Shown here piece after piece: positions 16,689-26,142 of a stretch of 64,000 nt of DNA (the stretch's first letter is position 1; every line of letters starts with the position of its first letter). The stretch covers positions 1 to 64,000 of the forward strand of contig NZ_FOFZ01000010.1 of assembly GCF_900111075.1 (NCBI RefSeq). The letters run 5' to 3'. A program made the position numbers and the translations under genes. The notes below the pieces were generated by a model that saw only the letters and a program-made list of their open reading frames with translations, made no database searches and was not told where the DNA came from. This DNA is from Flavobacterium frigoris. GTDB taxonomy: Bacteria; Bacteroidota; Bacteroidia; Flavobacteriales; Flavobacteriaceae.

Positions 16689-18782
16689 ATGTTTAAAAAC
16701 TACAAACTCGGTATATTAGCTTTAATAATTATATTCGCTCTCAATATAAAGACCTACTCTCAATCTATAGAGTGGGAAAATACAATTGGAGGAAATAATA
16801 ATGACTGGAGTGATTTTATAGAATTATCAAAAGATGGAAATTATATTTTGGGCGGTTATTCCTATTCAAATATCTCTGATGATAAAAATGAGAATTCAAG
16901 AGGTGAAGGAGATTATTGGTTAGTAAAAATTGGTGACATTTCAGGTAATATAATATGGCAAAAAACGATTGGTGGTAATAATTTTGATCATTTAACTTCT
17001 GGAAAGGAAACTAAAGATGGTGGATATATACTAGGTGGATACAGTTCTTCGAATATATCAGGAGAGAAATCACAAAATTCTAGAGGCCGGGATGATTATT
17101 GGGTGGTAAAACTTGACGCCGATAGAAATATTCTTTGGGATAAAACTTATGGAGGAACAGGTGTTGACCGATTAACTACAATAATAGAAACTAATGATGG
17201 AGGATACTTAATGGGAGGCTCGTCTGATTCAAATATATCAGGAGAAAAAAACAACAACTCACAAGGTATGCTTGACATGTGGATTATAAAGACAGACATA
17301 TCCGGGAATATAATGTGGCAAAAAACATTTGGCGGCAGTAATTCTGATTGGGTACAATCAATTATACAAACTACCGATGGTGGTTACATCTTAGCTGGGT
17401 CATCCCATTCAGGTATTTCAGGGGATAAAACTGATAGTTCAAGAGGCGGAGGCGATTACTGGATCATAAAAATTAATTCTCTAGGCTCAATCATATGGCA
17501 AAAAACTTATGGAGGGAATAATGGTGATTATTTAAAATCTATAATAGCTACCTCCGATGGCAATTATATTTTAGGAGGAGACTCTTTTTCAAATATTTCC
17601 GGAGACAAGGCGGAAACAACAGTAAATAACTCAAATGACGTTTGGCTTTTAAAAATAAACGGCCTAGGGCAAATAGTATGGCAAAAAGATATTGGTGCTA
17701 GTGACACTGACAATCTAGCAGATATTCGTTTAACCTCTGATAAAGGTTTCATACTTGGAGTCATGTCCTACTCTGGAATTTCCGGATTCAAAACAGAAAG
17801 TTCAATTGGTGATCGTGATTACTGGCTAGTAAAGCTTGATCAAACGGGTAAGTTTGAATGGGATAAAACGATAGGGGGTGATAATCTTGACCAGCCTCAA
17901 TCTATTGTCCAAGCAAAAGATGGAGGATATGTAACATTGGGATGGTCTCAATCTGATAAATCAGGAGACAAAAGTGAAAATAAAAGTGGGTTGCAGGATT
18001 TATGGGTAGTTAAGCTTAAGCTATGTTCTCAAAGTTTATCCGCAAGTAGTAATTCTCCAATTTGTGAAGGTAAAACCATACAACTCTCTGCTAATGGTGG
18101 AACAAACTATTCTTGGACGGGTCCAAATGGCTTTTTATCCACTGAACAAAACCCATTCATTCTTAATGCAGCTCTATTGCAAGGTGGTCAATATACATGC
18201 ACTATAACAGGACCTGGCGGATGTGACGATACAAAATCTACTATTGTTGTAATCAATAGTCTATCAGAACCAGTAGCAACTTCACCGCAATCATTTTGCA
18301 TTACCGAAAATGCATCTTTAAACAATATAATTATAAACGGCCAAAACATAAAATGGTACGATTCTCTGATAACAGGATTACAAATTCCTGAAACCACAGT
18401 ATTAAAAAATGGAGGTAATTATTACGCTTCACAAACTATAGCTGATTGTGAAAGCAATCGAGTTTTAATAAACACCCGAGTTTCTGCAGCTGCAGATTGT
18501 GATTTAATACTAAATAATGATACCTCATTAGCATACTCAAAGTTCTTTACGCCAAATGGCGATGGCTTTAATGACAGCTGGAAAATAAAATTTTCAGACT
18601 TAGAGACAACGCTAATTATAAAAATATTTGACCTATACGGTAAATTCCTAAAAGAATTAACCCAGAACAACTCTTGGGACGGAACTTTCAATGGACACGA
18701 ACTTCCGGCAACAGACTATTGGTTTGTTGCAACAAGATCGAATGGAAAAGAATATCGAGGTCATTTTAGTTTGAAGCGATAG
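16689..18782 (+). CDS. Secreted seven-repeat protein with T9SS type B sorting domain
   Basis: A 697-residue secreted protein. Residues 1-24 are a signal peptide. Residues 25-445 are seven repeats of about 60 residues, each with the pattern W-x-KT-x-GG, DGGYILGG-x-S, ISG-x-K and DYW-x-x-K. Seven such strand-rich units suggest a seven-bladed beta-propeller. Two Ig/PKD-like modules of about 75 residues each follow, with paired cysteines. The C-terminal 85 residues (FFTPNGDGFNDSW, IFDLYGKFL, W-DG-x-FNG) are a CHU_C type B domain that directs export by the type IX system. Function beyond being secreted or surface-bound is unknown. Confidence 0.85.
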   Translation: MFKNYKLGILALIIIFALNIKTYSQSIEWENTIGGNNNDWSDFIELSKDGNYILGGYSYSNISDDKNENSRGEGDYWLVKIGDISGNIIWQKTIGGNNFDHLTSGKETKDGGYILGGYSSSNISGEKSQNSRGRDDYWVVKLDADRNILWDKTYGGTGVDRLTTIIETNDGGYLMGGSSDSNISGEKNNNSQGMLDMWIIKTDISGNIMWQKTFGGSNSDWVQSIIQTTDGGYILAGSSHSGISGDKTDSSRGGGDYWIIKINSLGSIIWQKTYGGNNGDYLKSIIATSDGNYILGGDSFSNISGDKAETTVNNSNDVWLLKINGLGQIVWQKDIGASDTDNLADIRLTSDKGFILGVMSYSGISGFKTESSIGDRDYWLVKLDQTGKFEWDKTIGGDNLDQPQSIVQAKDGGYVTLGWSQSDKSGDKSENKSGLQDLWVVKLKLCSQSLSASSNSPICEGKTIQLSANGGTNYSWTGPNGFLSTEQNPFILNAALLQGGQYTCTITGPGGCDDTKSTIVVINSLSEPVATSPQSFCITENASLNNIIINGQNIKWYDSLITGLQIPETTVLKNGGNYYASQTIADCESNRVLINTRVSAAADCDLILNNDTSLAYSKFFTPNGDGFNDSWKIKFSDLETTLIIKIFDLYGKFLKELTQNNSWDGTFNGHELPATDYWFVATRSNGKEYRGHFSLKR

Positions 18783-18796
18783 TCCATTATCTATCA

Positions 18797-20080
18797 TTAA
18801 AACTTATGCTCCTCCTTACTAATCATTAACAATGAAAATAAAGAGATACAAGCTGCAGCACTTAAATAAAACCCAACATAAGTTAAACTATAATGCGTTG
18901 CCAGCCATATGGCAATCATAGGTGCAAATGCAGCTCCAATAATACCAGCCATATTAAAAGCTAACGAAGTCCCTGAATAACGAACGCTAGTAGGAAACAA
19001 TTCTGACAGAAAAGTTCCTAATGGACCATAAGTAAATCCCATCAAGGCCATTCCAACACATAAAAAGAAAGTTACAAGAAGAGGGTTTCCTGAGTTTAGA
19101 AATAAAGAAAAAACGAAACCAAAAAGAGCAATGGCAATCGTAGTGTAAATAAGCATTTTTCTGCGCCCAATACGATCAGCAATTAAAGCCGAAACTGGAA
19201 TAAAAAGTGCAAAAAACAATACAGAAAATAACTGCATTAAAAGAAAATCTCTTTTGGAATAGCCCAAATCTGAAGTAGCCCAGCTAAGCGTAAACACTGT
19301 CATCAGATAAAATACTAAAAACGTAGTAATGGCAGCAAATGTGCCAAAAATCAATTGATTTTTATAAAATTTTATTAAAGTAAAAAACGGAATCTTCACT
19401 TCTTCTTTTTCCTTTTTTGCATTTTCAAAAGCGGGAGTTTCAGTAATTTTTAATCGGATATAAAATCCAAGTAATACTAAAAGAGAACTCGCTATAAAAG
19501 GAATTCTCCATCCATAATCAAGAAAATCTTGGGAACTCATCGTGTCCGTTAAAATCAAGAAAGTTCCACCAGAAAGCAACAAACCTATTGGCGCACCTAA
19601 TTGCGGAAACATACCGTACCAAGCCCGCTTGTTAGGAGGAGCATTTTCTATTGCTAATAATACAGCTCCACCCCATTCGCCCCCCAAACCAACTCCTTGA
19701 CCAAAGCGACATAGCATTAATAATAAAGGTGCTGCAATTCCTATGCTTGCATAACTAGGTAAAAAGCCAATACTGACCGTTGAAATCCCCATGGTTAACA
19801 AAGCAATTACCAAGGTTGTTTTACGTCCCACCTTATCCCCATAATGACCAAATACCGCCGAGCCTAATGGTCTTGACAAAAAGGCTATTGAAAAAGTAGC
19901 TAAGGATAACAAAACGGAATTCGTACTATCTGAAGAAGGGAAAAATAATTGAGGAAACACCAAGACCGCTGCATTAGCGTATATATAAAAATCAAAAAAC
20001 TCAATTGTTGTTCCAATTAAACTACCAAAAAGAACATGTTTTAATGAGTTTTCTTTTTTCGGATTTGTATTATCTTTCAT
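18797..20080 (-). CDS. MFS transporter, metabolite:H+ symporter (MHS) subfamily
   Basis: A 12-helix major facilitator of about 427 residues. The MHS family imports small carboxylates, betaine or shikimate with protons. Hallmarks are GTTIEFFDFYIYANAA in helix 1, RPLGSAVFGHYGDKVGRK in the loop between helices 2 and 3 and GLGGEWGGAVLL after helix 4. A central charged loop sits between helices 6 and 7, and ADRIGRRKML is in the second half. I prefer ATG 20080 to the frame's first ATG at 20113, which adds 11 unlike residues. The substrate cannot be told from the sequence. It stands alone, convergent with the T9SS gene. Confidence 0.85.
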   Translation of the reverse strand: MKDNTNPKKENSLKHVLFGSLIGTTIEFFDFYIYANAAVLVFPQLFFPSSDSTNSVLLSLATFSIAFLSRPLGSAVFGHYGDKVGRKTTLVIALLTMGISTVSIGFLPSYASIGIAAPLLLMLCRFGQGVGLGGEWGGAVLLAIENAPPNKRAWYGMFPQLGAPIGLLLSGGTFLILTDTMSSQDFLDYGWRIPFIASSLLVLLGFYIRLKITETPAFENAKKEKEEVKIPFFTLIKFYKNQLIFGTFAAITTFLVFYLMTVFTLSWATSDLGYSKRDFLLMQLFSVLFFALFIPVSALIADRIGRRKMLIYTTIAIALFGFVFSLFLNSGNPLLVTFFLCVGMALMGFTYGPLGTFLSELFPTSVRYSGTSLAFNMAGIIGAAFAPMIAIWLATHYSLTYVGFYLSAAACISLFSLLMISKEEHKF

Positions 20081-20193
20081 AGGGAAAATAAAATTTTTCT
20101 GTAAAATTGACATTAATTTTCGGAAGTAACAAATGAATTTAATCCTAATAGATTTCAGCTTATTTACTCTAAATACCCTACAAAGTCAAATGT

Positions 20194-21456
20194 TTATTTA
20201 TTCACAAAATTATAAATATCATCAATAACAATTGGCTCAACATTTCCCTTTATCAAATACTCTTTAGGTCCCGAGTTGTCCTCTCCACTCATGAATAAAT
20301 GATTCAGTTTTGGGTAACTAATGAAAGTCGCTTTATTATTGTTTTTCATTGTACTTTTCCATAGCTTAAAATCTTTCATGGTTACTTGATAATCTCTTTC
20401 GCCCTGAAGAATTAATATTGGCATTTTCACTTTCTTAATTTCTTTTAACGGATTATAATCTAATACTGATTGCCAGTAGTATCCTGATAAATTAAATGGA
20501 AGCTTATCTTTAGGACTGTTTAAATTAAATTCTTTTGCTTTTAGAACTGCAATCTGCCCTTTAACTTTATTTACAGCCTCCAGTAATTCTTCTGACGGAT
20601 TGAGTTTATAGAGATAATCGTATTGTTCGCCAATAAGAACTTCTAATGGTCGAGCATTTCCAGCCATCAGTATTATTTTTGAAATTTGTTTTGATTTGTT
20701 TGCAATTCGAGCCATTAAATTAGCCCCTAAACTATGTCCTAATACAATAATTTCATAATCCTTAAACCGCTTGTCTTCCTTGAAATAATTTATAATCGCT
20801 AGGATATCATTGGTTACTTCATCATCAATCGTGCTTTTTTCATTAAAACTTTCCGGATTCGTTAGTGTCCTTTTATCAAATCGATAGGATGCAATTCCTT
20901 TCGTATATAAACTTTCTGCTATATCTTTAAAAGGTTTGTTTTCATAGATAGTTTCATCCCTGTCTTGTGGACCAGATCCATGAACAAAAAGCACTAATTT
21001 CTTAAAATTATCCTTTTCGGGTAGGAGAATAGTTCCTTTCAAATCGATATTACCGCTTCGTATATTGAGGTCTTTTCCCAATGAATTTACTTTTTTGAAT
21101 TCTTTATGAGGAGTAAAGAAAAAACCTACGATCTTACTATTCTCATTAAATGTTATTTTCACATCCAATTTAATTTTTTCAAAATCAGAATAATAAAAAT
21201 AGGTACTAGCTTCATTATTAACTTCAATTATAGCTTTAAATCCTCCCAATTGATTATTCAATTGCAATTCTGTATCCTCTAAAACTTTTAAAGATATCTT
21301 ACTTTTTACTGTCTCCTCAAAATAGGAATACGCTTCTTGATATTTTTTTTCTTGAAGCAATAGTTTAATAAATGACTCTCCAGTTTTTTTATTATTATCT
21401 TGAGAAAAAGAAAGCATTGAACTTACTAAAAGTACTATTGTCAGAGTCTGTTTCAT
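20194..21456 (-). CDS. Exported alpha/beta hydrolase with DUF3887-like N-terminal domain
   Basis: A 420-residue hydrolase. Residues 1-18 are a signal peptide (LTIVLLVSSMLSFSQ). Residues 25-115 resemble the DUF3887 fold often placed before secreted hydrolases (EAYSYFEETVKSKISLKVLE). The alpha/beta hydrolase part has HGSGPQDRDE at 159-168 (oxyanion region), the nucleophile elbow GHSLGA with S242, an acid in LQGERDYQV and a C-terminal KLNHLF histidine. It is probably a periplasmic esterase or peptidase-like enzyme. The substrate is unknown. It lies 70 bp downstream of the SdpI-like gene on the same strand and may be co-transcribed. Confidence 0.85.
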   Translation of the reverse strand: MKQTLTIVLLVSSMLSFSQDNNKKTGESFIKLLLQEKKYQEAYSYFEETVKSKISLKVLEDTELQLNNQLGGFKAIIEVNNEASTYFYYSDFEKIKLDVKITFNENSKIVGFFFTPHKEFKKVNSLGKDLNIRSGNIDLKGTILLPEKDNFKKLVLFVHGSGPQDRDETIYENKPFKDIAESLYTKGIASYRFDKRTLTNPESFNEKSTIDDEVTNDILAIINYFKEDKRFKDYEIIVLGHSLGANLMARIANKSKQISKIILMAGNARPLEVLIGEQYDYLYKLNPSEELLEAVNKVKGQIAVLKAKEFNLNSPKDKLPFNLSGYYWQSVLDYNPLKEIKKVKMPILILQGERDYQVTMKDFKLWKSTMKNNNKATFISYPKLNHLFMSGEDNSGPKEYLIKGNVEPIVIDDIYNFVNK

Positions 21457-21527
21457 TATTTTAAAATTATTTTAAAATTGCATATTCAGTTAAAAGGTGA
21501 TCCTGTTCTTTATTTATAAAATCAATT

Positions 21528-22175
21528 CTACTCCTTTAGTTCTCTAAATTTAATATAAGAATAAACGACTGGCACTATCGAAATGATAGCAATAATTGTG
21601 ATAAGAATGTAAATGAAAATGCTTTTATCTAAAGTCAAACTCCCTAAGACAATCAATAAACCGCCAACAATCCAAAGTTTACCCGCCATTATATGCGTTA
21701 ATTTCCATACCTCTTTATTCTCCAAAGTCCAAGGTGTTTTAATACCAATAAAATAATTGGGCTGAATTACTTTGAAATAATTACCCAACGCGATAAACAA
21801 AACACCTATGGGAATGAAAATCAAATTCGCACTTGAAGTGGATTGATTTACCGATATATGCAAAATAATAAAAGCTAAAGTCGACATGAACAAAACCAAT
21901 ATAAATTTCAATTGATAATACTTCCCTCCCATTTGCTCAATTTTCTTTTTCGGGTCAATTTTAGGGATGACCACCATTAAAACATAAGTCAAAACAGGCA
22001 ATAAAAACAATAGGACTATCAATGAATATTTATCCCCCCATTTATCAACTTCTCCTTTGTAATTCCAATGTGTCGGTACTTTCTCCGGTAGTATATTCCA
22101 AATAATAGCCAAATAGACGAAAGGTGCCAATACAATTCCAATTAAAGGCAGCTCTTTTTTCAACGTTAATTTCAT
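21528..22175 (-). CDS. SdpI-like integral membrane protein (DUF1648/SdpI family)
   Basis: A 215-residue protein with six likely membrane helices. The N-terminal part is the DUF1648 domain (ILPEKVPTHWNYKGEVDKWG) and the C-terminal half carries the SdpI motif (IKTPWTLENKEVWKLTHIMAG). In Bacillus, SdpI protects cells from the SdpC toxin and sequesters the repressor SdpR at the membrane. The gene follows an SdpR-like ArsR-family regulator by 4 bp, which copies the sdpRI layout. No SdpC-like toxin gene is visible nearby, so it may give immunity to others' toxins or have drifted to another role. Confidence 0.85.
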   Translation of the reverse strand: MKLTLKKELPLIGIVLAPFVYLAIIWNILPEKVPTHWNYKGEVDKWGDKYSLIVLLFLLPVLTYVLMVVIPKIDPKKKIEQMGGKYYQLKFILVLFMSTLAFIILHISVNQSTSSANLIFIPIGVLFIALGNYFKVIQPNYFIGIKTPWTLENKEVWKLTHIMAGKLWIVGGLLIVLGSLTLDKSIFIYILITIIAIISIVPVVYSYIKFRELKE

Positions 22176-22179
22176 GATT

Positions 22180-22434
22180 TTATTTTTTAAAAGTTAATAT
22201 CCATTGCAATACATCCTCCATTACTGTTGTGTTAATGGAATAAATGATGAATTGCCCATTTTTTTCGAAAGTGATCAAATCTGCACGTTTCAAAATATCT
22301 AAATGATGTGAAATACTCGGTTTTGAAATATTGAAATGAGCTGCAATTTCACCTGCAGATAAATCTTTTACTTTCAAAAGCTCTAGTATCTCCCTCCGAG
22401 TCACATCATTTAATGCTTTAAAAATAGCATTCAT
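22180..22434 (-). CDS. ArsR-family winged-helix repressor, SdpR-like
   Basis: An 84-residue ArsR-type regulator, short but complete. The recognition helix region is AGEIAAHFNISKPSISHHLD and the wing is KNGQFIIYSIN. There are no cysteines for metal sensing, as in SdpR autorepressors. It is co-transcribed with the SdpI-like gene. A 9-bp inverted repeat at 22451-22474, 17 bp before its start, is the probable self-bound operator. Confidence 0.88.
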   Translation of the reverse strand: MNAIFKALNDVTRREILELLKVKDLSAGEIAAHFNISKPSISHHLDILKRADLITFEKNGQFIIYSINTTVMEDVLQWILTFKK

Positions 22435-22450
22435 TTTTTCTTGTATTTAT

Positions 22451-22474
22451 ATATTTAGACAAATATCTAAATAT
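22451..22474 (-). promoter_or_regulatory. Operator of the SdpR-like/SdpI-like operon
   Basis: ATATTTAGA (22451-22459) and TCTAAATAT (22466-22474) are exact reverse complements separated by six bases. The site sits between the regulator's start and its upstream region. The size and symmetry match ArsR-family 12-2-12 operators. Confidence 0.7.
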
Positions 22475-22531
22475 TATTTGAAATAACAAAATTAAATTTG
22501 AATTTAGTACATTTACACAAATTACTAAACT

Positions 22532-24124
22532 ATGCCTACCGACTGTATCAGCTATCAAAATTCAGGGTATTTCTCCCCTTTGATGAACGATTATTTAGAT
22601 CAAAAAAACAATTTACACTCTTTATACAACCGCTTCCCTACACCTGAAAACTTTGAGGGACAAATCCTCGAAAAGCAGGCCAATTTCGACAATTCAAATA
22701 GAGTCACTTTAGTTTCGGTTCTACAAAAACAATATGCTAGTATTGAAACCTCTCATTTAACACTTCAAAATATTGAAGCTTTGAAAGTGAACAATACTTT
22801 TACAGTAACTACCGGACATCAATTGAATCTATTTACTGGTCCTCTATATTTCCTTTATAAAATTATCTCCACGATTAATCTTACCAAGGAATTAAAAGCA
22901 AAATATCCTGCCTATAACTTTGTCCCTATTTATTGGATGGCGACCGAAGACCATGATTTTGAAGAAATTAATTATTTTAATTTTAAAGGAAAAAAATTCA
23001 GGTGGAACAAGGAAAGCACTGGACCCGTGGGAAGGTTATCTACTGAAGGATTATCAGATGTTTTTGAATTATATTCCCAGGAATTGGGTTCAAGCACTAA
23101 TGCTGAAACCTTGAAGAACTTATTTAAAGACGCCTATCTAAATTACGACAATTTAGCAGATGCCACACGTCATCTAGCGAATGCACTTTTTGGAGCACAA
23201 GGTCTGGTAATTCTTGACGCAGATGATGCCGATTTAAAGCGTAGTTTTATTCCTTTTGCAAAAGAAGAATTGCTAAACCAAACTTCACATAAGGCAGTAC
23301 TTGAAACAACTGAAAAATTAAAAAAATACAACATACAGGTAAATCCACGCGAAATCAACTTGTTTTATATCGAAGATAAAATGCGAGAACGCATTATTCC
23401 GGAAGAGGGGAAATACAAAATAAACAATACTAAAATTGAATATTCTGAGGACGAGATCTTAACATTACTAGATACCAACCCAGAGATGTTCAGCCCTAAC
23501 GTGATTATGCGTCCTTTATATCAGGAAGTGATTTTGCCTAATCTATGTTACATTGGCGGAGGTGGAGAAATCGCTTATTGGTTAGAATTAAAATCATTTT
23601 TTGACACGGTAAAGGTTACTTTCCCAATGCTATTAGTACGTAACTCTGTTCTTTTAGCTACCGAAAAGCAACTTAAAAAAGCAGACAAATTAGAATTAAC
23701 TTGGAGCGACTTGTTTTCTAAACAAGCCGATTTAGTAAATACTAAAACAATACAATTATCGGAATTCCCAATCGATATGTCCACTTTAAAACATCAGTTG
23801 GAAGAACAGTTCAAAGCATTGTATGAGATTACTAAACTAACGGACAAGTCTTTCGTTGGAGCTGTAAAAGCGCAGGAAGTAAAACAAACAAAAGGACTAG
23901 ACAACCTAGAAAAACGTTTGCTAAAAGCACAGAAAAGAAAACTAAGTACCATTTTAGAACGCATCACCGACTTACAAAACGAACTATTTCCGAATAAAAG
24001 TTTACAGGAACGTCAAGCTAATTTTTCAGAATTCTATTTGGAATCAGGCGCTAATTTAATTCCAACAGTAATTGATACCTTGAAACCTTTAGAACAAAAT
24101 TTTAATATAATTACACTTTCATAA
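22532..24124 (+). CDS. bshC: Bacillithiol biosynthesis cysteine-adding enzyme BshC
   Basis: A 530-residue BshC, the last enzyme of bacillithiol synthesis, which joins cysteine to glucosaminyl-malate. Recognisable blocks are TTGHQLNLFTGPLYFLYKI near residue 90, the nucleotide-binding-like YWMATEDHDFEEI near 140, and GGGGEIAYWLELKSFF near 340. A C-terminal coiled-coil (residues 450-500) mediates dimerisation in the family. The length is normal. It implies that this organism uses bacillithiol as a low-molecular-weight thiol. A -7-like TACATTTA lies 17 bp before the start. bshA and bshB are not in the window. Confidence 0.93.
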   Translation: MPTDCISYQNSGYFSPLMNDYLDQKNNLHSLYNRFPTPENFEGQILEKQANFDNSNRVTLVSVLQKQYASIETSHLTLQNIEALKVNNTFTVTTGHQLNLFTGPLYFLYKIISTINLTKELKAKYPAYNFVPIYWMATEDHDFEEINYFNFKGKKFRWNKESTGPVGRLSTEGLSDVFELYSQELGSSTNAETLKNLFKDAYLNYDNLADATRHLANALFGAQGLVILDADDADLKRSFIPFAKEELLNQTSHKAVLETTEKLKKYNIQVNPREINLFYIEDKMRERIIPEEGKYKINNTKIEYSEDEILTLLDTNPEMFSPNVIMRPLYQEVILPNLCYIGGGGEIAYWLELKSFFDTVKVTFPMLLVRNSVLLATEKQLKKADKLELTWSDLFSKQADLVNTKTIQLSEFPIDMSTLKHQLEEQFKALYEITKLTDKSFVGAVKAQEVKQTKGLDNLEKRLLKAQKRKLSTILERITDLQNELFPNKSLQERQANFSEFYLESGANLIPTVIDTLKPLEQNFNIITLS

Positions 24125-24182
24125 AGGAATACAAGCATTAAAAAAATAGTACGTACTTTTAATTATAATCAAAAGAAAATCA

Positions 24183-25454
24183 ATGGCAAAAGAACGCTTA
24201 ATTTCATTGGATGTATTTAGAGGTCTTACTGTTTTTTTGATGACCATAGTCAATAATCCAGGTGATTGGTCCGCCATATATCCACCGTTAGAACATGCAG
24301 ATTGGAATGGCTGGACTCCCACTGACCTAGTTTTTCCTTTCTTCATTTTGATCATGGGGGTAGCAATTCCATTTGCTTTACCAGCAAAAACTTTTGATGT
24401 CGCCACTTTCATTAAAATACTGGCGCGCTCGCTGCGGATAATTTGTTTGGGAATCTTTTTCAATTATTTTGACAAAATCCAACTTTTTGGTTTAGAAGGC
24501 GTTCCTTTATTAATAGGAAGACTTGTCATAACCTTTGGCGTAGGCTATGCCCTTTTGGGTAATTTCAATTCGAAAATCAAATTGTACCTCGCACTTACCA
24601 TTCTGGCGGCATATCTATTTTTAGCTTTCGGCGGTATTGAAGCCTATAAAGAAGTGAGACTACCAGGCGTACTGCAACGCATAGGGATTGTTTATTTTTT
24701 CATATCACTTTTGTACCTCAAAACAAATCATAAAACACAAATCATAACAGCGATAGCTTTATTGTTAGGTTATTGGGCGTTAATTACATTAGTACCAGTT
24801 CCTGGAATTGGCGAAGCAAACCTTGAAAAAGGGACCAATTTAGCCGCCTGGATCGACAATGCCGTATTAAAGGACCATCTTTGGGTGTATTCAAAAACAT
24901 GGGATCCAGAAGGGATTCTAAGCACTCTACCTGCAATTGCCACAGGACTAATAGGACTGCTGATTGGTCAATTGCTGAATAGCGACTCCAGCAAACTTGC
25001 CATTATAAAAAAAATGATAATTACAGGTAGTGTACTAGTGCTCATAGGAATGATCTGGAACACCGTTTTCCCAATAAACAAATCGCTTTGGACAAGTTCG
25101 TATGTTTTATTTACAGCTGGTCTAGGCATACTCATTTTTACCTTTCTCTATTATATAATTGACATTGTAAACATCAGGAATGGGTATAAATTATTCTTAA
25201 TTTGGGGGGTGAACCCAATGATCGTTTTTTCATTTTCCCAAATCATACCACAAGGATTAAGAATGATTCAATTTCAAAACCCAAACATTCCATTGGAACA
25301 AATTAACCTCCAGCAATATCTTTATAGTTTTTGGGTCCTTCCCTATTTCGACAACCCCATGGCGGCATCTTTGGCTGGGGCTTTAATTTATTCCTGCATT
25401 TGGACTTTTATTTTATGGCTGTTTTACAAAAACAGTTTAATTTTTAAAGTATAG
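24183..25454 (+). CDS. HGSNAT-like membrane acyltransferase (DUF5009/YeiB-like family)
   Basis: A 423-residue integral membrane protein with about 10-11 helices. Its N-terminus, RLISLDVFRGLTVFLMTIVN, with a conserved NGWTPTDLVFPFFILIMG block, places it with bacterial relatives of heparan-alpha-glucosaminide N-acetyltransferase. These are thought to acetylate amino sugars across the membrane during glycan turnover. GVLQRIGIVYF near residue 160 is also conserved. It follows bshC by 58 bp and may share its transcript. The acceptor is not known. Confidence 0.85.
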   Translation: MAKERLISLDVFRGLTVFLMTIVNNPGDWSAIYPPLEHADWNGWTPTDLVFPFFILIMGVAIPFALPAKTFDVATFIKILARSLRIICLGIFFNYFDKIQLFGLEGVPLLIGRLVITFGVGYALLGNFNSKIKLYLALTILAAYLFLAFGGIEAYKEVRLPGVLQRIGIVYFFISLLYLKTNHKTQIITAIALLLGYWALITLVPVPGIGEANLEKGTNLAAWIDNAVLKDHLWVYSKTWDPEGILSTLPAIATGLIGLLIGQLLNSDSSKLAIIKKMIITGSVLVLIGMIWNTVFPINKSLWTSSYVLFTAGLGILIFTFLYYIIDIVNIRNGYKLFLIWGVNPMIVFSFSQIIPQGLRMIQFQNPNIPLEQINLQQYLYSFWVLPYFDNPMAASLAGALIYSCIWTFILWLFYKNSLIFKV

Positions 25455-25529
25455 AGCAAAAAAAAGACCTGATTAACAAATAAAAAAGCCTAAACTGCTG
25501 ATTTCCTAATTTCAATTCAAAAAAAAGTC

Positions 25530-25537
25530 TACTTTTG
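25530..25537 (+). promoter_or_regulatory. -7 promoter element for ndk
   Basis: TACTTTTG matches TAnnTTTG exactly and is followed by the frequent GCAC start context. It lies 26 bp before the ndk ATG. No clear -33 TTTG is visible at the usual distance. Confidence 0.55.
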
Positions 25538-25563
25538 CACAAATTTAAAAAATACAAAACAAA

Positions 25564-25983
25564 ATGGCTACAAATAGAACATTTACAATGATTAAGCCTG
25601 ATGCTGTTGCTAACGGACACATCGGAAACATACTTGCAATGATTACAACTGCAGGTTTCAAAATTGTTTCTTTGAAATTAACTCAACTTACTGTAGCAGA
25701 TGCTCAAGCATTTTACTCAGTACACGCTGCAAGACCTTTCTATGGTGAATTAGTAGAATTTATGTCAAGAGGTCCTATTGTTGCTGCTATTTTAGAAAAA
25801 GACAACGCTGTTGAAGATTTTAGAACATTAATCGGTGCTACTAACCCCGCTGATGCTGCTGAAGGTACAATCCGTAAAGCTTATGCTACTTCTATTGGAG
25901 AAAATGCAGTTCACGGTTCTGACAGTGATGAAAACGCAGCTATCGAAGGTGCTTTTCATTTTGCAAGAAGAGAGCAGTTCTAG
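25564..25983 (+). CDS. ndk: Nucleoside-diphosphate kinase
   Basis: A 139-residue enzyme that phosphorylates nucleoside diphosphates from ATP through a phospho-histidine. The catalytic H117 is in [12 protein letters not shown]. The N-terminal [10 protein letters not shown] and the middle [16 protein letters not shown] are the family hallmarks. The length is standard. It has its own promoter and is followed by a strong terminator. Confidence 0.97.
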   Translation: MATNRTFTMIKPDAVANGHIGNILAMITTAGFKIVSLKLTQLTVADAQAFYSVHAARPFYGELVEFMSRGPIVAAILEKDNAVEDFRTLIGATNPADAAEGTIRKAYATSIGENAVHGSDSDENAAIEGAFHFARREQF

Positions 25984-26051
25984 TATTCAGTTTTCAGTTT
26001 TTTTAGTGTTCAGTTAAAATAACTGAATTAACAAAAACTAAACAACATATA

Positions 26052-26083
26052 AAATCCCGTCCGCTGAAAGCGAGACGGGATTT
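26052..26083. terminator. Terminator between ndk and the DUF721 gene
   Basis: AAATCCCGTC (26052-26061) pairs with GACGGGATTT (26074-26083), with further pairing in CGCT/AGCG inside. It lies between convergent genes and has T or A runs on both sides. Confidence 0.85.
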
Positions 26084-26108
26084 ATTTATATTAACACTTA
26101 AGTTCTAC

Positions 26109-26139
26109 CTCCCCCTCCTTCGGAGGCGGCCAGGGGGAG
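26109..26139 (-). repeat. Dispersed repeat family C, copy 1
   Basis: A GC-rich hairpin unlike its surroundings: CCCCCTCCTTCGGAGG, then CGGCCAGGGGG. Read on the minus strand it matches the copy at 45969-45991 (CCCCCTAGCCCCCGAAGGGG). It is immediately after the DUF721 gene stop. Confidence 0.6.
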
Positions 26140-26142
26140 AAT

